DNA from: Selenomonas sp.
GTDB taxonomy: Bacteria; Bacillota; Negativicutes; Selenomonadales; Selenomonadaceae
Direction of reading: 5' to 3'
DNA length: 47,400 nt
Assembly (NCBI GenBank): GCA_018052705.1
Contig: JAGPMW010000018.1
Span: forward strand, 1 to 47,400
Translations under genes and position numbers: made by a program
Part shown: positions 43,678-47,400 of the stretch, one piece after another
Layout: every line of letters begins with the position of its first letter
Numbering within the stretch: the stretch's first letter is position 1
The notes under the pieces: model-generated
The model's database searches: none
The model's input: the letters and a program-made list of their open reading frames with translations, nothing else
What the model was told of the DNA's origin: nothing

Positions 43678-44616
43678 ATGAATCAGGATAAGATTGTTGT
43701 CGTTATGGGCGGCACATCCACAGAAGCAGAGATTTCGCGTCAGACTGGTACGGCGATACTTAAGGCATTGCAATCCAAAGGCTATCATGCCGAAGGTATG
43801 GAGCTCGTTCCGGCGACTTTTGCAGCAGATATCCAGCGGAGCGGCTGTGCGATTGTATTTAATGCACTGCACGGCAAGTTCGGTGAGGATGGCGTTCTGC
43901 AGGGAACACTTGATATGCTGGGTATCCCTTATACGGGTTCAGGGGTCCTCGCAGCAGCAGTCACGATGGATAAGGCAGCATCCAAGCGGGTGTTTGTAGC
44001 TGAAGGGATCTCTACCCCGCGTTCACGTACCTATCATAGCTATGAAACAAAAAAGAATCTGGCTGGAGAAATTGAGCGGGATTTCTCACTGCCAGTGGTT
44101 GTGAAGGCAGCTTCCCAGGGGTCCAGCATTGGTGTATATATTGTCGAGACAGCAGCCGGTCTGTCCGATGCACTGAAAGAAGCATTTACCTATAATGATG
44201 AGGTTCTGGTAGAGGAGTTCATCAAGGGGCGGGAACTGACTGTCGCTGTATGGGGCAACGAAGAGAAAAAAGAAGCATTCCCTATCATCGAGATTACCAC
44301 GGCTTCGGGCTGTTATGATTATGAGAGCAAGTATACAAAAGGGGCTTCAACGCATATTATCCCGGCTCCGGTCGGTGCTGAAAAAACGAAGGAAATTCAG
44401 GAGCTGGCAATCCGGACATTTACAGCCTGCGGGTGCCGTGGTGTGGCCCGGGTCGATATGATGTTCGGGGAAGATGGTACGCCATATGTCATCGAGGTCA
44501 ATTCAGTGCCAGGTATGACGGAGTTGTCACTGGTGCCGGATGCTGGCAGGGCTATGGGGATTGAGTTCCCTGAGCTTTGCGTACGGATTCTCGAAATGGC
44601 GGGGTACAAGAAGTAA
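43678..44616 (+). CDS. ddl: D-alanine:D-alanine ligase
   Basis: 312 aa, the short DdlB-like form. ATP-grasp enzyme that makes D-Ala-D-Ala for MurF. HGKFGEDGVLQGTLDMLGIPYTGSG, the ATP-site VVKAASQGSSIGV, EEFIKGRELTVAV, the omega-loop YDYESKYTKG with its Tyr (D-Ala rather than D-lactate preference), and EVNSVPGMTELSLVP are intact. GAGGAGAG lies before the ATG. It sits in the place of murB. Confidence 0.96.
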   Translation: MNQDKIVVVMGGTSTEAEISRQTGTAILKALQSKGYHAEGMELVPATFAADIQRSGCAIVFNALHGKFGEDGVLQGTLDMLGIPYTGSGVLAAAVTMDKAASKRVFVAEGISTPRSRTYHSYETKKNLAGEIERDFSLPVVVKAASQGSSIGVYIVETAAGLSDALKEAFTYNDEVLVEEFIKGRELTVAVWGNEEKKEAFPIIEITTASGCYDYESKYTKGASTHIIPAPVGAEKTKEIQELAIRTFTACGCRGVARVDMMFGEDGTPYVIEVNSVPGMTELSLVPDAGRAMGIEFPELCVRILEMAGYKK

Positions 44617-44700
44617 AACCGATGCTATCGCTGATTCCGGGCAGGCCGAACCCAGCATGAGGTCCGGCCTGTTTGGAATCGTAAAGCCGGGGAGGAACAT

Positions 44701-45525
44701 ATGGCTGAAAAACAAACGACGGCTGAGCCAGCCGCTGGTAGGAGCAGCGAATTGCAGGTGACGAAAAAGCGACGCAGTCCGCGGCGGCTGTTCAAGGGGC
44801 TGGCTTTTCTACTGGTATGCAGCGTCATTATGGCGGTTATAGTCTATTCTCCATTGTTTACATTGCAGCGGGTAATAATTCATGGCAATACCTATCTTAC
44901 CCAGGATGACATCATGGATATCGGGCGGCTGCATATAGGACAGCCTTTATTCCAGCTCGAAACCGATGCAGTCACGCAGAATCTCATGCATGATCTGCGC
45001 ATTGAGTCTGCTGTTGTAAAGCGGCGGGTGCCGGATTCTCTGGAAATTGACGTGACGGAGCGGATGCCGGTAGCAACTGTAGCCTCCGACTATGGTTATA
45101 TGGATCTGGACCGGAAGGGAAAGGTTATTGCCTGTTATCGCAGCCTGCGCAATATGCCGATTCCCTTGATTACTGGTGTATCGCTGCATGATCTCTATGT
45201 TGGTGATGATAATCAGGATGAGATCGTAGCCAGTGTTTTGGAATTTTTGCAGCAGTTAGACAGTAATGCCCTGAACCAGCTGTCGGAAATTAATATTGCC
45301 AATAAGGATGCGATTATGGCTTATACCAATAGTTCCGTCCAGATCCGTCTGGGACGGCTGGATCGTATAGAAGAAAAGGCGAAACTGACGCAGGATTTCA
45401 TCGAGAATCTAAAAAATACAACGCATGAGGTTGAGTATGTTGATTTCAGCTATACTGCACCATTTATCCGGTTGAAGAATATGCCAGATGAACGGGAAGC
45501 GGATACCAATACAAATGCTCAATGA
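44701..45525 (+). CDS. ftsQ: FtsQ/DivIB cell division protein
   Basis: 274 aa. Basic cytoplasmic N-terminus (KKRRSPRRLFKG), one membrane span at about 37-55, then a POTRA domain (FTLQRVIIHGNTYLTQDDI) and an FtsQ-type beta domain to about 255. Divisome scaffold protein acting outside the membrane. GGGGAGGAAC lies before the ATG. The usual ftsA between this gene and ftsZ is missing. Confidence 0.93.
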   Translation: MAEKQTTAEPAAGRSSELQVTKKRRSPRRLFKGLAFLLVCSVIMAVIVYSPLFTLQRVIIHGNTYLTQDDIMDIGRLHIGQPLFQLETDAVTQNLMHDLRIESAVVKRRVPDSLEIDVTERMPVATVASDYGYMDLDRKGKVIACYRSLRNMPIPLITGVSLHDLYVGDDNQDEIVASVLEFLQQLDSNALNQLSEINIANKDAIMAYTNSSVQIRLGRLDRIEEKAKLTQDFIENLKNTTHEVEYVDFSYTAPFIRLKNMPDEREADTNTNAQ

Positions 45526-45692
45526 CCAGTGCCCGGAAACACTTGTTTGTCATACTGTCAAGTTTTTTTATTGAAGCTATAGAATTCAAGGGAAAATAAT
45601 GGTAAAATTATAGAGGTATAATTGCGTGAAGAGGCAGAATCGGCTTTGGGGCCTGCTGCCTATAGAATATAATCGTCATGGGGGTTAATGCA

Positions 45693-46814
45693 GTGTTTGA
45701 ATTGGATGACAATGGCCTCGATCAGTTGGCTAATATTAAAGTTATAGGTGTCGGCGGTGGCGGAAGTAATGCGGTGAACCGCATGATAAATCTTGGGCTG
45801 CAGGGCGTAGAGTTTATCGCAGTGAATACGGATGCGCAGGCATTGCTGAAGTCACTGGCACCGAAACGTATGCAGATTGGTGAGAAGCTGACGCGTGGCC
45901 TGGGAGCCGGAGCACAGCCGGAAATCGGCCAGAAAGCAGCCGAAGAGAGCCGGGATGATATCCTGGAGGCTCTTCGCGGCGCCGATATGGTATTTGTGAC
46001 GGCTGGTATGGGCGGCGGCACAGGGACAGGCGCTGCGCCTGTTGTTGCAGAGTGTGCACGCGAGATTGGTGCATTGACGGTTGGCGTAGTGACCAAGCCG
46101 TTCTCTTTTGAGGGGATGAAGCGCCGTCGCAATGCAGAGTCCGGCATTGCCAACCTTAAGCAGCATGTTGATACGATTATTACGATTCCAAATGACCGTC
46201 TGATGCAGGTGGTTGACAAGAAGACACCGATTACGCAGGCGTTCAGCATTGCGGATGATGTCCTGCGTCAGGGAGTCAAAGGCATTGCGGATCTTATTGC
46301 TCTGCCGGGACTCATAAACCTGGATTTTGCTGACGTCAAAAATATCATGAGCAATGCTGGATCGGCACTCATGGGAATTGGTGAGGCGTCAGGTGAGAAT
46401 GCTGCCGTTGAGGCAGCTAAGGCAGCCATAGAGTCTCCATTACTCGAGACCAGTATTGATGGTGCACGTGGCGTCCTGCTCAATGTGACAGGCGCAGAAG
46501 AGAATCTCAGCATGTTTGAGGTCACAGAGGCTTCCAATGCCATTGAGGCAGCTGCTGACAGTCAGGCGAATATCATTTGGGGTGCGGCTGTTGATAATAC
46601 GATGGGGGATACAGTCCGTGTTACGGTTATCGCTACTGGGTTTGATGCGCCGGAAGAAATTGGTGTACCGGCAGCACCGGCACAGCCGGCTGCAGGGGCG
46701 CAACAGCAGCCGGTTACTGGTCAGGCTGTGGCACCTGCTGTTCAGCAGCCAGCGACCCCGGCACCGGCTGCCCCAGATTTTATCGATATACCGGTATGGA
46801 TGCGAAGTAAATAA
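45693..46814 (+). CDS. ftsZ: Cell division tubulin homologue FtsZ
   Basis: 373 aa from GTG 45693. GTPase that forms the division ring. [17 protein letters not shown] opens the GTP-binding domain; the tubulin signature GGGTGTGA is at 107-114; the T7 loop is in [14 protein letters not shown] Pro/Ala/Gln-rich linker leads to the C-terminal peptide [12 protein letters not shown] that docks membrane anchors. GGGGG at 45680-45684 is 8 nt from GTG 45693; the in-frame ATG at 45678 has no clear site, so the shorter form is preferred with moderate confidence. In the 167-nt gap after ftsQ, ACTTG/CAAGT before seven T (45541-45568) may be a weak terminator, and CTGTCA (45555)-17 nt-TATAGA is a weak promoter candidate. 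Confidence 0.97.
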   Translation: MFELDDNGLDQLANIKVIGVGGGGSNAVNRMINLGLQGVEFIAVNTDAQALLKSLAPKRMQIGEKLTRGLGAGAQPEIGQKAAEESRDDILEALRGADMVFVTAGMGGGTGTGAAPVVAECAREIGALTVGVVTKPFSFEGMKRRRNAESGIANLKQHVDTIITIPNDRLMQVVDKKTPITQAFSIADDVLRQGVKGIADLIALPGLINLDFADVKNIMSNAGSALMGIGEASGENAAVEAAKAAIESPLLETSIDGARGVLLNVTGAEENLSMFEVTEASNAIEAAADSQANIIWGAAVDNTMGDTVRVTVIATGFDAPEEIGVPAAPAQPAAGAQQQPVTGQAVAPAVQQPATPAPAAPDFIDIPVWMRSK

Positions 46815-46828
46815 ATTTTAAAAAGTTA

Positions 46829-46857
46829 TTGACAAAAACGTTAGGGGTAGATATAAT
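46829..46857 (+). promoter_or_regulatory. Consensus promoter of tRNA-Tyr/tRNA-Met
   Basis: TTGACA (46829-46834), 17-nt spacer, TATAAT (46852-46857). Same perfect architecture as the tRNA-Pro promoter at 4086. Confidence 0.9.
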
Positions 46858-46890
46858 ATATCTTGTTCTTAACACTTGTTAATAACAAAT

Positions 46891-46976
46891 GGGTAGGTGC
46901 CCGAGTGGCTAAAGGGAACAGACTGTAAATCTGTCATCTTCGGATTACGATGGTTCGAATCCATCCCTGCCCACCA
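46891..46976 (+). tRNA. tRNA-Tyr (GUA)
   Basis: 86 nt with encoded CCA and a long variable arm, as expected for bacterial tRNA-Tyr. Acceptor arms GGGTAGG and CCTGCCC pair with one G-U; anticodon GTA at 46925-46927; T-loop GGTTCGAATCC intact. Confidence 0.95.
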
Positions 46977-46980
46977 CTAT

Positions 46981-47057
46981 GGCGGCGTAGCTCAGTTGGC
47001 TAGAGCATGCGGTTCATACCCGCAGTGTCCGGAGTTCAAATCTCTGCGCCGCCACCA
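46981..47057 (+). tRNA. tRNA-Met (CAU), elongator type
   Basis: 77 nt with encoded CCA. Acceptor arms GGCGGCG and CGCCGCC pair fully; anticodon CAT at 47015-47017. The paired first base argues against initiator tRNA; an Ile2 tRNA (lysidine) cannot be wholly excluded. Confidence 0.92.
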
Positions 47058-47069
47058 TTTGCTAAGATC

Positions 47070-47099
47070 GAGCACATCACTAGGTGATGTGCTCTTTTT
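47070..47099 (+). terminator. Intrinsic terminator after tRNA-Met
   Basis: Perfect 11-bp stem GAGCACATCAC (47070-47080) and GTGATGTGCTC (47084-47094), loop TAG, then TTTTT. Confidence 0.92.
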
Positions 47100-47140
47100 G
47101 TTGCTTTGCTAAAACAATTCAATAAAAATTTAAAAGGGTA

Positions 47141-47172
47141 TTGACATTGATAGAGGAATCATGTAATATAAT
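47141..47172 (+). promoter_or_regulatory. rRNA operon promoter P1
   Basis: TTGACA at 47141-47146, preceded by an A/T-rich tract like an UP element. TAATAT (47164-47169) lies 17 nt away; TATAAT (47167-47172) is closer to consensus but 20 nt away. Confidence 0.65.
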
Positions 47173-47260
47173 ACAAGTCGTCAGCGAACAGCACAACGTA
47201 CTGCAGCGACGGCGACAAGATATCTGCTGCTCAGGACGAGAAAAAAGAACAAAAAAGTTC

Positions 47261-47289
47261 TTGACAAGCTCGGATGAATGAGATAAGAT
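47261..47289 (+). promoter_or_regulatory. rRNA operon promoter P2
   Basis: TTGACA (47261-47266), 17-nt spacer, TAAGAT (47284-47289), with an A-rich tract just upstream (AAAAAAGAACAAAAAAG). Tandem with P1, 120 nt apart, as in rRNA operons. Confidence 0.75.
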
Positions 47290-47342
47290 ATAGAAGCTGA
47301 TTCACGGAAGACCTTCTGAAAGTTCTGACGGATGACGCAGGA

Positions 47343-47392
47343 TTGTTCTCTGAAAACTAAACAATGTAGAATTAATCATGCAACATGATTAA
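47343..47392 (+). promoter_or_regulatory. rRNA leader: boxA-like element and 9-bp hairpin
   Basis: TTGTTCTCTGAAAACTAA (47343-47360) matches the boxA/leader sequence that precedes Firmicute 16S genes. A perfect 9-bp hairpin follows (TTAATCATG 47372-47380, CATGATTAA 47384-47392). The 16S gene must begin beyond the window. From 47101 to the end nothing is coding. Confidence 0.75.
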
Positions 47393-47400
47393 GCCAGATG

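Noticed and set aside
46897..47112. 71-codon plus-strand open frame
   Set aside because: Runs through tRNA-Tyr, tRNA-Met and the terminator; not a protein gene.

Overview
The window looks like a core chromosomal segment of a Negativicutes bacterium (diderm Firmicutes, most like the Selenomonas/Mitsuokella/Megamonas group). The evidence is the Firmicute-type gene order (rpsB-tsf-pyrH-frr-uppS-cdsA-dxr-rseP-ispG-proS; mraZ-rsmH-ftsL-murE), AGGAGG-type ribosome binding sites with frequent TTG/GTG starts, Firmicute-type families (DUF4321, DUF6115, DUF1858, the radical SAM/DUF2344 fusion), a full MinCDE system, and a MurE of the meso-diaminopimelate type. The assignment is inference from gene content; no 16S sequence is inside the window. 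I see no phage, insertion sequence, CRISPR array or other mobile element.

Layout. 1-2.9 kb: tail of what is probably a flagellar/chemotaxis operon (FapA-family protein, a small hydrophilic protein, a SwrB/DUF6115-like membrane protein) ending in a bidirectional terminator. 3-4 kb: a lone trpD on the minus strand. 4.1-4.4 kb: tRNA-Pro and tRNA-Arg with a consensus promoter and a terminator. 4.5-7.7 kb: a FIST-GGDEF diguanylate cyclase and an ArsB/NhaD-type ion transporter, each with its own terminator. 7.8-16.8 kb: a growth and division-site block, DUF4321-maf-radC-mreBCD-mrdA-minCDE-rodA. 16.9-21 kb: a radical SAM protein fused to DUF2344, then RNase G. 21-24.7 kb: rpsB, tsf, pyrH, frr, a small PASTA-like ORF and a 2[4Fe-4S] ferredoxin. 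24.8-31.5 kb: uppS, cdsA, dxr, rseP, ispG and proS, which link isoprenoid, phospholipid and membrane proteolysis functions. 31.5-33.6 kb: a DUF1858 redox protein (minus), then an Lgt-like membrane protein coupled to a polysaccharide deacetylase. 33.7-46.8 kb: the dcw cluster mraZ-rsmH-ftsL-murE-murF-mraY-murD-murG-murC-ddl-ftsQ-ftsZ. 46.8-47.4 kb: tRNA-Tyr, tRNA-Met and the tandem promoters and leader of an rRNA operon whose 16S gene must lie just past the window end.

Functionally most of the window builds the cell envelope: MEP-pathway steps (Dxr, IspG) feed UppS, which makes the undecaprenyl carrier used by MraY and MurG; MurE/F/D/C and Ddl build the UDP-MurNAc-pentapeptide; RodA-PBP2-MreBCD make side-wall peptidoglycan; MinCDE and FtsQ/L/Z place and build the septum.

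I did not find a wholly new system. The points most worth a second look are: a dcw cluster that lacks ftsI/spoVD, ftsW, murB and ftsA; a promoter with two TTTCTTAGGA repeats 20 bp apart where ftsI would sit; an Lgt-family protein that has lost the family's active-site signature; a terminator-like hairpin inside the PASTA-like ORF between frr and the ferredoxin gene; and a clear three-copy, 10-bp-period MraZ operator.
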